64,000 nucleotides of DNA from Embiotoca jacksoni (GCA_022577435.1 JAKOON010000012.1:15302585-15366584); one strand, 5' to 3'; counted from the first letter of the stretch, positions 25,841-38,275 are shown. A program made the numbers and translations. The notes: a model not told the origin generated them from the sequence alone.

Positions 25841-25844
<4 letters not shown>

Positions 25845-26083
25845 AACAGAAATAATGTTTTAAATGCAATCATTGTCAGGCCCAAACAATGTCATTTATC
25901 AAGGGAGCATTTGGGACTGTATAATAAGTTTCACATTATTAATACAATTTTTCATCCTCTGTCAAGCCTATCTGATTTATGGCACGCGTGTGATCTAAGG
26001 TGATCATTGAATTACAATTCCAGTAATAAGAGAGAGAATGGACCTGGTCTTTTACTTCTGCCCACTGGAGCACAACCCCCCCA

Positions 26084-26085
<2 letters not shown>

Positions 26086-26164
<79 letters not shown>
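26086..26164 (+). repeat. (CA)n microsatellite
   Basis: About 39 uninterrupted CA units. It is the third long CA tract within 600 bp. Confidence 0.97.
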
Positions 26165-26167
<3 letters not shown>

Positions 26168-26349
26168 CCACTTGCAACATACAGCAATTACAGACAACAT
26201 ACAACAACAGTCACAACGGCCTTATCTGCGTCAAACTTTTACCGGTCAAACCGCGGAGTAGATTGGCTAAATATTTGTGAGTTAAACCAACATGCCCTCT
26301 TTCTAATTTCAGTGAAGGAAAGAGGAGGGAGAGAAGAAAAAAAAAAAAA

Positions 26350-26560
26350 AAAATGAACCTCGGCCCTGTTAATTAGATAAGGGACAAAGCTCATTATTCT
26401 AAAATGATATTGGGGCCCACAGAGTAAATATGAGTGGCCTGTTAGGGGCTCAGTAATGGGACGGGGATGCAAGTCGTTACAGGGCTCAATGATTTACAGC
26501 TAAGATGCTCTTTGATGTATAGACTGCACCTTTTTATTAAGTGGCTGTCGTTACGGTCAC
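26350..26560. promoter_or_regulatory. Candidate conserved non-coding block
   Basis: Low-repeat block with TTAATTAGATAAG, a TAATG core and a GATA-type AGATAAG word, between a CA-repeat cluster and an A15-type run. Inference from composition only. Confidence 0.25.
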
Positions 26561-27229
26561 TGGCTCAGTCATTTCCCTTTGTGTCTAATCAAAATCCATA
26601 TCCAGACACCCCGCCATCTCGACCCATGGCCGCTCCAGATGGGGAAAAGAAAAATAGAACGGGAATGTCAGCGTTCCTTCCCACGGCTGACTCCTCTCCT
26701 CCCTCCCAGCCTGAGCTCCGCGAATGCTTAGCAGAGATATGGCACAGATAATAAAATCTAACAAATAACAACAAGCAAATAAACAAATGGAAACATGGAA
26801 TTCTTTTGAGGTAATTAAATAATAAAGACAGACTTCTATCATAACACTTTGGATCCAGTTTTAACAAGCATTTGCACTATTAGAAGTCGTGCTTTGGCTT
26901 TATCAGATTAGCTTGCTGTTGAGGGCCCGCTGATCGGCGTCGTACATCATCCTGTTTGATTTCTGTTTAGAGCGAATTTGGGGAAGCTGCTAATTGGATT
27001 GTGGGAGTGTAGCCCCGGTTAAAGATGGTAAACAGCGGAGCAGGCTTGTCCCCCCCAACTCTCAGCCCCACAGGCTTCCAAAAAAACAAAACAGTTCTCC
27101 TCAGGATCGCCACAATTTACGACACATTTTCTCTGTATTCTTAAAAGATAATTAGGTTTATCACCTATTTTTTTCCCCGACTCTCAGCTCCACCACCCTT
27201 CCTTCCCTTTTGTGTACCTGAGAGCGCAC

Positions 27230-27570
27230 AATCGCAGCGTAAAAACATAAATATTTCTGCAGCACAGCAGCGCTGGCAGGTGAGCCTAATGAAATTCTAG
27301 GAGTGTAATTTGATTTACGAGGTGCTAATGCGGCCTGATATTAGAGAGAAAAAGCTCTGATATGGCTGCCTTGTGCTGTATTTAAGGCCTATCAGAAGCC
27401 TGATAAAGAGCATCCTGTCCTCAGCACCGCGGCTGAGTTATTGTTGCAGATATTCATATTGATAGTAATTCTTCCCGACGCAATTTAGTGCGGGCAATAT
27501 ATAAATATGGAGATAATAGTTAATTTTGGTGGCTGCTCAGATTGCGATGCTTTAAATTCAAGACTCACTA
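27230..27570. promoter_or_regulatory. Candidate conserved non-coding block
   Basis: About 340 bp free of simple repeats, with many homeodomain-type cores (CCTAATGA, GTAATTTGATT, GCTAATGC, GTTAATTTT), CTGATAAAG and paired CTGATAT words. This density without repeats stands out from the rest of the intron. Not tested against other species. Confidence 0.33.
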
Positions 27571-27930
27571 AAAAAAACTTTGAGCTGTGAAGCATCTGGA
27601 CACTTTTTAAAGTGCCGTTTAGAGGATGAGTGGAGGGGCTGCGACGAGGCCTTTGACCGAGCCATGTCGCACAAATCAGATTGCCAGTACTTTTTCAGCG
27701 GCTGCTAATTTCAGCAGGAAGCATTTTGGAGCTCTTGATTTGCAGTTTTTTTTGCGTTGAAACATTTTGATTAATAGTCTGATATCTAGAAAACCTATTA
27801 AGCTTTTAAATTAACTGAGTGTGGAAACAAAACATCGGACCAGTGTGCGTGCAGAGAACGAGATCATCGGGTTGTTTTCTTCAGAATTTTTTTACTCATG
27901 CAAAAAAAAGACTTCTTATAATTTAAGTTA

Positions 27931-27957
<27 letters not shown>
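27931..27957 (+). repeat. (GT)n microsatellite
   Basis: About 13 GT units, then a GGGT/GCGT tail to about 27978. Confidence 0.95.
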
Positions 27958-27961
<4 letters not shown>

Positions 27962-28341
27962 GGTGGGTGTGCGTGTGGGTTTAGTGTTTCAAAGTGTGTT
28001 TGGGACTATTGAGCTATGGCTCATAATAAAAACAGGCAATAACAGGGCCACCACAGAGGGACCTGGCCTTTGTGCCTCCCTGTTGCCCCCTCACTCCCCT
28101 CTCGCCTCCGTGCCACCTCCTTCTCCTCGTGGCCTCTCCCCACCCCCTAAGTTATGGGCTGAATAACAGCACAACAATATTAAGATAACATTTCCTGATT
28201 GTTTGTCAGGCAGGAGGCTCCTTCACCCCGCTTTCATCACGTCCACCGTGTTCATTAAATTGACAATTTGTATTTGCCCTACAGCGGGATAAACAGGAGC
28301 TTATCTGATGGGCCTGGTCTTTTATTATTTATTTCATTATC

Positions 28342-28363
28342 TTTTTTTTTTTTTTTTTTTTTT
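28342..28363 (+). repeat. T22 homopolymer
   Basis: Unbroken T run, followed by (CTC)n. Confidence 0.95.
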
Positions 28364-29146
28364 GCTCTCCTCCTCCTCCTCTTCCTCCCGGGATTGAAGG
28401 TAAACATAAATCAGCAGCAGCATCTCTGTTGTGTGCCGTTGTTTATATTGCAGTCATATGCAGCAGCACTCCTCTCGGAGGAGGTTCATCTACAATACTC
28501 TGCAGACACACGTGGCCTCTTCATGGAGGTTTTAGTTGTTGTTTTGTGTGACACGCTGCCTCCACGCTCCTGCCAGCCTCGGTGTGAAATAACTCTGCAG
28601 TTATTTGCCTTTAAAATGCCCCCTCTGTTTGCACTGAGCAGAGTTTTTACTGCAGGCTGGAGATGGATGCCTTTGTTCATTTGAATGTTAAACTAGCACC
28701 ATCCAGGAAACTGATTTGAGTAGCCGCAGACCACATTGACTGCAGCGCTCTCTGAAGCGATGTGAGCGATGATGTTGCCCCGTTCAATATCTTAACCCGG
28801 GAACGAGCCTGTCGTCAGTCAACGTTGTGCGCGCAAACGAAAAATAACGAAGCCAGCGGCCTTACTTAGGAAACAGTTGTCCCACAAATTTAATCTTTTA
28901 GCCATTTTTTAACCAACACCCCCCCTCTAATCAGGTTTCAATTGACTGCCATTGAAGGAAGAGCCTCTCCTCAGACACATATATAGGTCTGAGCCCAGTC
29001 AGACACCATTTAAGGCTTACTCGGTCTTCCTCACAATATCTTGGAGAGCTCAGGGCCAAATGATTTAATCTTCATTCAGCTAATTTAGTCTGGATTTAAG
29101 CTGCCGGGTTGTCGAAGTGCAGAGTGATGGAGTCTGAAAACAGGAT

Positions 29147-29275
29147 GAGAGAGAAAAAGGGAAGAGGAGGGGGAAAAAAAAAACGGAAGGAAGGAGGGAG
29201 GGAAACAGAGAGAGATAAAGTTAGAGCGATGGAGGGAGAAAGAGAGAGACGAGGGAGGAGGAGGAGGAGGGGGTT
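29147..29275 (+). repeat. Polypurine tract
   Basis: GA-rich for about 130 bases, including A10 and (GGA)n. Arg/Glu-rich frames here are compositional. Confidence 0.88.
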
Positions 29276-30617
29276 GAAGATGATGATCCATCCTGACCCT
29301 AGTGAATGCTGTCATGTTCCTCCCTCTAGGTAATCTCTCTCACTCACTCGCTATTTTGCATGTGAAAATGCTCTCCTGACAGTTGCATATCAGATACATT
29401 TTCTCTCTTTTTTTTTTCTACCCCTCCTCCCTCTCCCCTCCTTTTCCCTTCGCCAAATAAACAACAGTCTTCACTTTGAAGTTGTCTGTTTGTGTCAGTT
29501 TGGCTTCAGGCAAGAGTCGGCCTCTCTCTCTCATTCTGTCTTTGTGTTATAGTGCAAGTGCGGCATCGGCGGATTATTTCCTCTCACAACGGCCGGCCGA
29601 CACAAGGTGGAAAAACCAGGGAGAGAATTCTTAGTTGTCCAAAAAGAAGCTGAAACAATTAATCCAGTCAATTAAAAAGAAAGTGAAAGGCTCCACAGCA
29701 TGAAGGGAAACTTCGTCAGGAGGATCAGAGTGTCAGTTCAGCGCTGAGCTATGACATCAGTCGTATTTTATTGTCTGATGCAGTGATTTGTGTGATTAGA
29801 GAAATCCTTTTTTTTTTTTTTTTTTCATCTTATTTGCTATTACTCAAACCAAAACTGGCCTCTTTATAACTCTGTTGCTTCCGTAGTTCATGATTACAGT
29901 GTACACTAAACACACACTCTGCAGGGTCCTCCTCAACAAGCACCACCTCACCACTTGGGGGTGATAGTGGGCACAGAGTAGGGTGTCAGGTCTTTCTTTC
30001 CCAGCCCCTGTTAGAGGTATAGTAACACCTCCTGAGGGATTTCTATCACAATTAAGGCCAGTGTGGTCTGTGATGTTCTGACAGTAGCCCTATATGCCTG
30101 AACTGACGACAGGATCACAACCGCTGTATAGATATGGTAATGAGTGACAGTGTAGACACAGTGGCGTGCGACTCTCTGAATATAGAGGCAAGAGACTCAC
30201 CTGCGTCTGTGAATAAATCTGCATGGGGTGTCAATCATGTCGCTTTGCTTGGCGATCAGAGAGGGAAAAGAAGGCGATGGAGAGATGCAGGAGGAAGAAA
30301 AGTAGACTGGAAGGAGAACTTGCTCATGATTACGTTTTGTGTTTTTTTTGTTTCCCAGCCAGGGGCCTTTGCTGATCTGTCCTTGAAAGTAATGTGAAAA
30401 AGCCAGAAAGCAGTCACCCCAAAATAAAAGTAAAATTAAGTATGTAAAATTCATCTGTTGACTGTCTGGCCTCTTCAGTATGAAATTGGCCAAAGAGACC
30501 AGACAACTGAAGTAGAGTGCTAATTTGAACATCAGAGTGGAAAGGTTTCTAAAATGCTTTAAATCCATATAAAGGAATTACAAGATATCTGTGCACAAGA
30601 CCATTTACATTATACTT

Positions 30618-30661
30618 CATGTTAATTAAATTAACATGTTATTTATCTTTTAATAACATGT
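30618..30661. repeat. Two overlapping AT-rich hairpins
   Basis: CATGTTAATT-A-AATTAACATG (30618-30638) is a perfect inverted repeat. Its right arm overlaps a second pair, ACATGTTATT (30634-30643) with AATAACATGT (30652-30661). Confidence 0.8.
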
Positions 30662-30889
30662 GAATGTGATCATGTTACTGTTACCGTTCTTTTTTTCTTG
30701 GCAATGAGTGCATAATCAAAACAACACTAATACAACATGATAGAGTGTCGTATTAGATAGAGCATTTTTCCTAGTGAGGATTTGGAGCTATGCAACATGA
30801 CTACAGTAGTCAATTACAATCTGTACAATGCATTTATTTTCATAATCACATAAGGAATTAACAGTTACTGCAGAGGTGTGTATCTGCTA

Positions 30890-30950
30890 TAAGGTAGGTA
30901 GGTAGGTAGGTATTTACTTTATTAATCCCCGAGGGGAAATTTTTTAACTG
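30890..30950. mobile_element. Tail of a fish non-LTR retroelement (LINE/SINE type), family unassigned
   Basis: (GTAG)n repeats run directly into TTTACTTTATTAATCCCC and GAGGGGAAATT. A microsatellite joined to 'TTTATT(A/G)ATCCC..GGGGAAATT' is a frequent tail in fish interspersed repeats. The body is not recognisable. Assignment is from memory of the motif, without a database search. Confidence 0.5.
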
Positions 30951-31063
30951 TGCTTAAGACACCCAAACCCACAAACTCTTCATCATCACAAACTTCTCGT
31001 CACTGTCTTGACAAGTCGTTGTGTTTCTGCTCCTGAGTCCCTGGAAATTTTAGAAAAATCTGC

Positions 31064-31088
31064 AAAAAAAAAAAAGGGGGGGGGGGGG
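31064..31088 (+). repeat. A12 followed by G13
   Basis: Adjacent A and G homopolymers, prone to length error. Confidence 0.92.
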
Positions 31089-32816
31089 AGTGACAAGATT
31101 TAAAAGTCCTAAAAATAGAAATCTGAGCATTTTTAAAAGTATGTTTTAATATAAAATCGTCATCATTATCATCCTATTAAAAGATTCATATTTAGGTTCT
31201 TTAAGGGCTGTGACACACTTTTCGTATAAGAGTTGGAAAGCAGAACAGGCCATTTCATCCTCTACATATAAATAGAAACCACAACCACCAACGTACTGTA
31301 GAACGTCTTGAATCTAAAACTCTTCGTTAGACTTTCAGAACTTTCTCATAGAGCTGCCACTGAAAGTCGAATCATCAGTCAGACACCCCTGAGTTATTGG
31401 GTACCAGAGACACACAGAGGACAGTCAGGGCAAAGCTGCTGCACTTTGCTGAGGTTTTAGGGCAGGACTGGGTGTCACCGTACGGGGACTCTGTACAGGC
31501 TTCCGCAAGCATCTCAACGTCAAGGCCATGAGGCTGCTGGGAGTGCGCTGCTTGGGTGGAGGTGGAAACACTGGCTTGTTCATTGAAAAGCAAGGTTCAA
31601 ACTAAGGGGTGTTTTTTGCCAGTCCCCGCTTCACAAGATTCACAAGAGCGATGGAGGGCGACACATCTACTGTGCGCCACTGAAAGAGGCCCAGGCCAGA
31701 ATCTATGATTGCCAAATAGTTTCTATGAAAAAAAAAAAAAAAAGATCAAATCTTTGTATTGATCTGATAAAACCCTTCTTTCTTAAGCTGTGTAATAGAA
31801 GCAGGTCGCTTTAGCAGCATTTTGTGAATTTATTATTTTTGTTGGTTTTAACTTCACGACTTCGAAGCATTATAAAAGTTTTCCCATATTTTAAAAAGGC
31901 AAACCTCTCTGTCTCCTCATACTTCTGTCTCTCTGTCTCTCCCTCCCTCCCTCCCTCCTTCACACACATGCAGACACTAACACAGTCACCCCGCCTCTCT
32001 CTCCCCTCCATCTCCTACCTTTGGTGTGTTTTGCATGGTGCCTGGCTGTTTAGAGCCAGTATGCATATGTATGGGCGAGACGGTGGATCGTGACGGGATC
32101 TGACATGCGGGGACAAGATCAAAGCGCTCCATCTGATCCCATAAAAACAGACGCAAACCCTCCTCTCATCCTTACAAAACCCCCACTGATAGTCAACTCC
32201 GCCAGCCCCGACTCCTCCATCTTCTCTTCTCTCCTCTCCTGCCTTCCTTTTTCTCTCTCGTTTTTCCTCCATCCCAGCATGCCACGTGCCCACGTCAAGG
32301 CCTGCCTGCCTGCCTGACTTTGCGATTACGCTCCATGATAAACAATGGCCCGTTTAGCTCATAAAGCAGGAGTGTTGTGCATAATGCTTACAATAAAAGA
32401 TAGCATCTCTTCACTCATCTTATTTACCTCTCACGCGGGTGGCACGGGCGACGCGGTGTTCTATAAATACAGCGGAGACTAAGGGAAGAGGAGGAAGTAC
32501 ATACGCACTGTTGGTCAAATAAAGTCTGTGCCAAGTCAGCTGATGACAACAAGAAGAAAGACAGGATGTTTTAAAGAGGTGTTTGAGCTTTGAGCCAGGT
32601 GATAAAGGCGCCATTTTAAAGCTGCTCCATCCTTCCTGGTAAGTGGGCTTAAAATGTCCTCTCAACTTGCGCAGGATGACATCCATATCACATTTAGATT
32701 CATCTTTATGGAACATATAGATTGATATGGAAGCCAGGACACATTTTCCTCTCTATCTATCCTTCCCTCCACCTCCCTGTCCCTCCTTTTTTCCCTCCCT
32801 CCCTCTCATTCTCCTT

Positions 32817-32882
32817 TGTCCCCCCCGGCCCCCCGCCCCCCCAACCCCGCACCACCACCCCTACCCCCATCCCCCCCTCCTT
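32817..32882 (+). repeat. C-rich tract
   Basis: Many runs of 4-7 C with CG and A spacers. Confidence 0.88.
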
Positions 32883-33670
32883 CCAGTAAGGAAGATGTAT
32901 GGCTTTGAATTATTGATTCAGACACATGCTACATGCTGCTCGGAGTCATTATTTGTTCAGGTGAGTGTCGTGCTGCTCGCTATGAAACAGATACCACGGG
33001 GATTAAGCGACACAATCAGGACTTAAAGACAGCCGCCCTCCCTAAAATAACATGGCCCTCACTGCAAGACGAATGCTCCCCAAAACCCGACTTCATTTGT
33101 TTATGACTCGCACATTAGTCATTCTGCGCCTAAATTATAGCACGGGGGGTAAAGATTAATTCAAGCGCCTGCTTTTTTCCATTGTTTTTTTACTCGTGTG
33201 TGTTTTCTTGAAGCCTAATAACGCAGCAGATGAAAATAGGTGCAAACATCCCACACAGTGATTAAAAAAACAAAAAACAGCTTCTGTTGGGTCGTAGGCG
33301 TCGGCATGAAGAATAGACAGCTGTCCAGAGCAGAGACGGAGTGACACGCACGTTCACTATTTTTTTCCCTGATTCTCAAAAGAGGCATTTGGCATCATAC
33401 AACAAAATAACTCACACCAAACAATAATTCATGGTTTACATTCATTGGATTGATACCGACAGTCTAAAGCGAGGTGAGCGCTCGTGTTGATGATGTTAAC
33501 AGTAATGAGAACGATGTTTTGTGGAGAAGTTTAGCTCCAGGGAAGCGTTGATACAAGAGCCTTAAGAGAGAAGCAGGAGGTAAAATGTTGCTAACTGTTC
33601 ATTTAGCCCAGGCTAAGTGGTCAGGGACGCTGGACAGGTGAACTCTATTGTCCCCACTGGCCCTGCGGGC

Positions 33671-33677
33671 TGTGTGT

Positions 33678-33754
<77 letters not shown>
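33671..33754 (+). repeat. (TG)n microsatellite, long
   Basis: About 41 TG units with one TA interruption, about 430 bp upstream of a coding exon. Confidence 0.97.
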
Positions 33755-33755
<1 letters not shown>

Positions 33756-33889
33756 ACTGTAACAGAATTTCTCTAGTCCTCTGGGCCCTGGTGCAAAGCA
33801 GAGAATAAATGGTGGAGGTGGCAGGCCAGGACAGAAAAATCAATGCCTGCTTATACAGACATGACACACCAGCAGCCAACTGCATTCTG

Positions 33890-33916
33890 TGTGTTGTGTG
33901 TGTGTGTGTGTGTGTT
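33890..33916 (+). repeat. Short (GT)n microsatellite
   Basis: GT units with a TT interruption. Confidence 0.93.
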
Positions 33917-34057
33917 TGTTTGTGGGCGTAGATGTATAGCGCGCAATCATATGGCACCGTGCTCCGTGGGTGTGAGTGCGAGTAGCAGCCTCCATTTCCT
34001 TCCTCACGGGGTAGATTTTCTTGCATTTTACGTCAGCTTTGGGATCAGTAAATAACT

Positions 34058-34184
34058 CTTCGTTTTTTTTTCTTTCTTTCCTTCCCTCCTCCTCCTCCTC
34101 TTCATCCTCCTCCTCCTCCTCCTCCTCCCCACTCTCCCCTCTCCCTCCCCCTCGTTCTTCTCCACCTCTCCTATTCTCCTGCAG
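34058..34184 (+). repeat. (TCC)n polypyrimidine tract forming the 3' splice site of the next exon
   Basis: From about 34062 to 34183 the sequence is nearly pure C and T, including T9, (TTTC)n, two (CTC)n blocks (34088-34101 and 34107-34129) and C-rich stretches, and it ends CTCCTGCAG at the exon. It serves as the acceptor polypyrimidine tract but is several times longer than needed. In the exon's frame it has no stop and would read as poly-Ser/Pro from an ATG at 34021. Confidence 0.9.
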
Positions 34185-34351
34185 GAAGTTCGAATGCGAC
34201 TTGTGCGAGCGCTCCTTCAGTGAAAAATGGGCCCTGAACAACCACATGAAACTGCACAGTGGGGAGAAACCATACAAGTGTGCCTGGCCGTCCTGCCACT
34301 ACGCCTTCCTCAACCTGTCAGCCATGAAGGACCACTACAGGACGCACACTG
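34185..34351 (+). CDS. znf407: ZNF407 exon: two C2H2 zinc fingers
   Basis: A 167-bp exon with borders CTGCAG/G and G/GTGAGA (donor at 34352). The first base completes Arg from the previous exon. Then 55 codons follow, and one base of a Gly codon (phase 2 in, phase 1 out). Finger one is C-DL-C-x12-H-MKL-H (ECDLCERSFSEKWALNNHMK region), a canonical C2H2. The linker is SGEKPYK, close to the TGEKP linker of DNA-binding arrays. Finger two has a wider Cys spacing, C-AWPS-C, then x12, H-YRT-H. The combination SEKWALNNHMKLH followed by C-x-W-P-x-C-HY and SAMKDHYRTHTG is what I recall for ZNF407. Human ZNF407 is a large nuclear protein with many fingers. It is linked to transcription control, including glucose-transporter expression, and to intellectual disability; function in fish is inferred. 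Confidence 0.93.
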
Positions 34352-34963
34352 GTGAGACACAGAGCCCAGCAGACTCCACTACGAGACCATTGCTCCTCCA
34401 CAAACACACTGACTGACACTCTAAAGTGCAAAATTCATGAGTCTTTTCCTTTTACAGGCAATCAGTGTTTTTATGGGTGTGGGACACAGGTTTATTTATC
34501 AAGAAAGTCTATTCTTGGAGCAGACAAAATGTACTTTTTCATCTCTCTATAGCTGTAGACTATTCCACAAAAATGAAGTTTATGTGAACTGTGAAAATCT
34601 CACATTAATTATGAATCTTCACAGCTTTGGTTGGAATAAATATACACAAGTTTTTGGCTGATAATGGCCCCGACTTGTCCATCTGTACTGATTTTCAACA
34701 TCCAGAGAAAGTCGAGAACAAGTTCTTGGCGCTCTCGCACACACTCGTTAAGATAGTTTAACACACCTCCTGATCCCGATAGGACTGTCGCTGATATCAT
34801 ATCAGCCAATTAATAGCCAAAAGGAAAAGGAAAATTGCACAGCGCCGTTTTTTGGGGAGGTTATTTTCAAAACAATTTTAGATTCTTTGTTTGTTTTGTT
34901 TTCTGCCATCCACCAGACTCGGAGGGCTGCATGTTGTGGAAATTAAGGTAGTGTGTGTTCTCT

Positions 34964-35122
34964 AAATCCAACTGGTTGTCATGTTTATTTCGCCAAAAAT
35001 CCATCTGGTCACCAAGTGTGTCTTCCTCAAATCCAGCTGGTCAGCAAGTGTGTTTTTATCAAATCCATCTGATCCACCAGAGTATTTTTCCTGCACTCAA
35101 CCAGTCCTGCGTGTGTTCCTCC
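34964..35122 (+). repeat. Degenerate minisatellite, five units of 32-33 bp
   Basis: Units begin at about 34964, 34997, 35029, 35061 and 35094. Each opens with AAATCCA(A/T/G)CTGGT or a variant, and most continue with CAnCAAGTGTGT and a TTCCTC-like end. The last unit is the most diverged (ACTCAACCAGTCC...GTGTGTTCCTCC). The period is constant although the copies have diverged, so this is an old tandem expansion. Confidence 0.75.
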
Positions 35123-35835
35123 ATGATGCAAGATAGGGGGAAAAATCCACAATTATCTTGGTGTGTGTTCAATCATGTCACCTTTGATCAAAAAGGAGAA
35201 CGACGACATAATTTGATTCCCAATTTCTTTTTCTTTTTTTTTTTTAATGGAATTTAGCTTTTAGATTTCAAAAGTAGAATTAAAAACTAGAATCTGTTAA
35301 GGTTAGTATGTTGTGTATAAGGCTAATTTATTGTATTTTGAAAATCCTTTATACACTTTGGAACAAATTAATGTGATGATCACCAACCAGATCTTTCTTG
35401 TTTACCACAGCTACTGTGGTTTCACTACAGAGAAGCTAGATCTGGAATTACCAGAACATCATGCTGTGCCTTTTCTTTCCACTTCCATCCTTCACTTTCG
35501 TTTCTGCACATACAGTAAAGTACACTGTGGGACTGCTTTGAGTCGTGTTTTCTACTTTCTAAAAACTTTGGATAGACAGATGGTGCGGTGGGCGGTGGGA
35601 GGACACTGTCTTGAATAATAGCCCCTCGATAGGAGCCCAAGTCAGCTTCTTTGAAAGTGTCTTTATGCCGCAGCCCAGCAGTTTCCCCTCGGCCTCAGTA
35701 ATGTCCCACACATGGCTCCTTGATGCCCTTTTAAGTCAATGACAGAAGCAGCAGCAGCCAGTGGCCTGACAGCCTGACTGAGCGCTTGCAGGAGAGCCCT
35801 CCATCCGTCACGGGTGCCTGCTGTGTGTGCGGGTT

Positions 35836-35864
35836 TGTGTGTGTGTGTGTGTGTATGTGTGTGT
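35836..35864 (+). repeat. Short (GT)n microsatellite
   Basis: GT units with one TA interruption. Confidence 0.94.
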
Positions 35865-36031
35865 CAGTGTAAGACTTGCTGAATGTTATTTTAAATGTGT
35901 TTTAACAGTGATGTAACGTCAAGGCGCCTCTGACATAATTAGACGTTTTATTTTCATTTGTTTCCTGCTCTCATCATTTCCCATCAGGCGGCTGGCGTCA
36001 CACTGTCACCTAGCTGTCACCTGGAGAGGTC

Positions 36032-36034
36032 TGT

Positions 36035-36098
<64 letters not shown>
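36032..36098 (+). repeat. (TG)n microsatellite
   Basis: About 33 units with one CT interruption near the left end. Confidence 0.97.
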
Positions 36099-36099
<1 letters not shown>

Positions 36100-37957
36100 T
36101 CTTTGTGTGAGTTTTGGCAGGAGGAAACAAAGACTTGTAGAGAGTGAAGTGATTGAGAGGGAAAAAAGTGATTGAATAAGAGAACTTGAGAGATCAGGGG
36201 TGACCAAATAGGAACATGTGAAAGTAGCAGAATTAAGATTGAACCTGAAACAACCTAATTTTTTTAGTGAGCCAGAAGACCTGACTTGATTAGTGACACC
36301 CACAAAAAGCTAACACAATTTGCTCTGCTGTGACCTCCGACACTCCTTTGCCAGTTGTAATTGGTGCTCGGTTAGCAACAGCTATACAATCATTGCAATC
36401 ACATTCCAGCAGCCAACCTGACACACTGAAATATTATCTGTGTGTGTGTGATCTGTTTAAAGGATACAAATCGTCTCCTTCACGGAGCTAAGATGCAATA
36501 CTAATAAAATAAGTAGGAGACTTAAAAGTTGAACTAATCTGTCCAGGGAACAGAGCAGTCAGTAATGGAGGAGATGTGAGTTTACAGTACGTGTGTGTGG
36601 CTGCTGTAGAAGCTCACAGGACGATGAAGTGCAGCGTCTGTACTGGAGCTAATGATACACACATGGAGCTCATTAGTTGGAAAGTATAATGTTCAACATC
36701 AGAAAGTGAAGGGAAAAAAAACAAACAACACCATCCCTCCACCAAGAACTTCATCGCGGTCGCAAGTTTTGACTGACTTGGTTTATGTCAAGTGTGTATA
36801 ATTGTTTTATAATCCCTTACGATGATATTTATAATCCCTTACTACAGCCTTTTATGATCACGCTGTAGCACTGTGACACAGATTGAACATAGGCTGAGCA
36901 ACGTAATTACACAGATATACATTCAAAAGTTATGTAGTAGTTACTGCATACACCGTTTAGTTAAGTAGTGTGCCATAAATACAAGTGCAACATTAAACAC
37001 AAGTTGGAATGACAAAATGTGTTATATTTGATGTTTGCTAAGCTCTGCCCCGGTGCAGCTGCTGTCCAATCAGAGCGTAGCACAGCACAGCACAGCAGGA
37101 CTTTCAAGCTATGGAGTTCACAATATAGTAATAAGAATGCAGAGGGTTTTAAAACGCTGAGCAAACCAGATAATACAATATTTAAAGTGTAAGGGATGGA
37201 TTACACTGTGCGTCTATGTGCTCAAATGTAACTAGTTAAATAGTTTACTATTTACAGTCATAACCAAACCCAGCATTACTTCCATGGTCAGTGATATGTT
37301 ACATCTACTGTGTAATGAAGGTTGCTCTGGATGCACAGGTTGTCACATGTCTGACACATCAGACAGTCCTCATCCTAAAACCTCTCTCTCATATGAAACA
37401 CACTATTTGAAATAAAAAACAGTCAAGCATGCATCTGAGCTTTGTAAAGTAAGTAAGCTAGACATCCGAACATAACTGTTTTATCATAAAATACAAGTCT
37501 TACTGTACATATTTCCTTACCACACTTGTAATGCTAAGACGAGCTAGTTATAAACTGATGATCCTTTATTTCCACGTCTTCTCAATGGATCATCAGCTGG
37601 TGATGTTTCTTACTTTTTTTAAATCTCTGTCTTCCCGTTTTTAAAGGAATCAAACGTCAGCCTGCAATGATGTTTTCAATGAAGTCATGGAGCTAGTTGA
37701 AATGTGCTTGCAACAGTTGTCACTTTAGCTTGCAAAGTGATGGCTGCAGTTTAGAAATGAGTGTTATATGCAAGTGATTTTTTTAAATCGATTGTTTCAA
37801 AGCTTATTTGAACAAAATGGTGGCATATCTGTCCCCATTATCACTGTTAACACTGTATGTGCTGAGTGCAAACAAGGAGCTTGTCAGGTTCTCGGCAGAT
37901 ATTTTGACTTGTCATAGCGGGAAAAACACAGTTGGAACTGATAACTTGATAACCCCC

Positions 37958-37960
<3 letters not shown>

Positions 37961-38006
<46 letters not shown>
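37961..38006 (+). repeat. (AC)n microsatellite
   Basis: About 23 AC units after a C8 run. Confidence 0.97.
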
Positions 38007-38009
<3 letters not shown>

Positions 38010-38273
38010 AATAAAGAAGAGTTCAACACCTCGGCTCTCCTTCTAAGGATTCATCGTTCCTCACTGATTTGTGTGTTTTTTATGTTAATCACTGCCTGCT
38101 CACACACCAGTCATGTCTGAGAGAAGAGGGGTGGGAGGGGGGGGTGGGGGGGGATTCAGTGGTCGTCAGCCGCCAGGGTCATTTGTAACGGCTGATGAAT
38201 GAGCAACTCAAATAAATAAATAAGTGCACTACATCTGACCCACCCAGCTTTTCCCAGGCTCTTGGGCGTTGTG

Positions 38274-38275
<2 letters not shown>

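Larger units (their letters stand above)
10253..34184 (+). other. ZNF407 intron, 23.9 kb
   Basis: Phase-2 intron from GTAAGT (10253) to CTGCAG (acceptor AG at 34183-34184). It holds the Tc1-like element at 10800-12440, many (TG/CA)n tracts, a CpG-rich island near 18110-18340, a G21 run at 23830-23850, a T22 run at 28342-28363, purine tracts at 15275-15390 and 29147-29275, a LINE-like tail near 30890-30950, and C-rich tracts at 21697-21748 and 32817-32882. I saw no further finger exon on the + strand and no supportable gene on the - strand. Confidence 0.8.
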
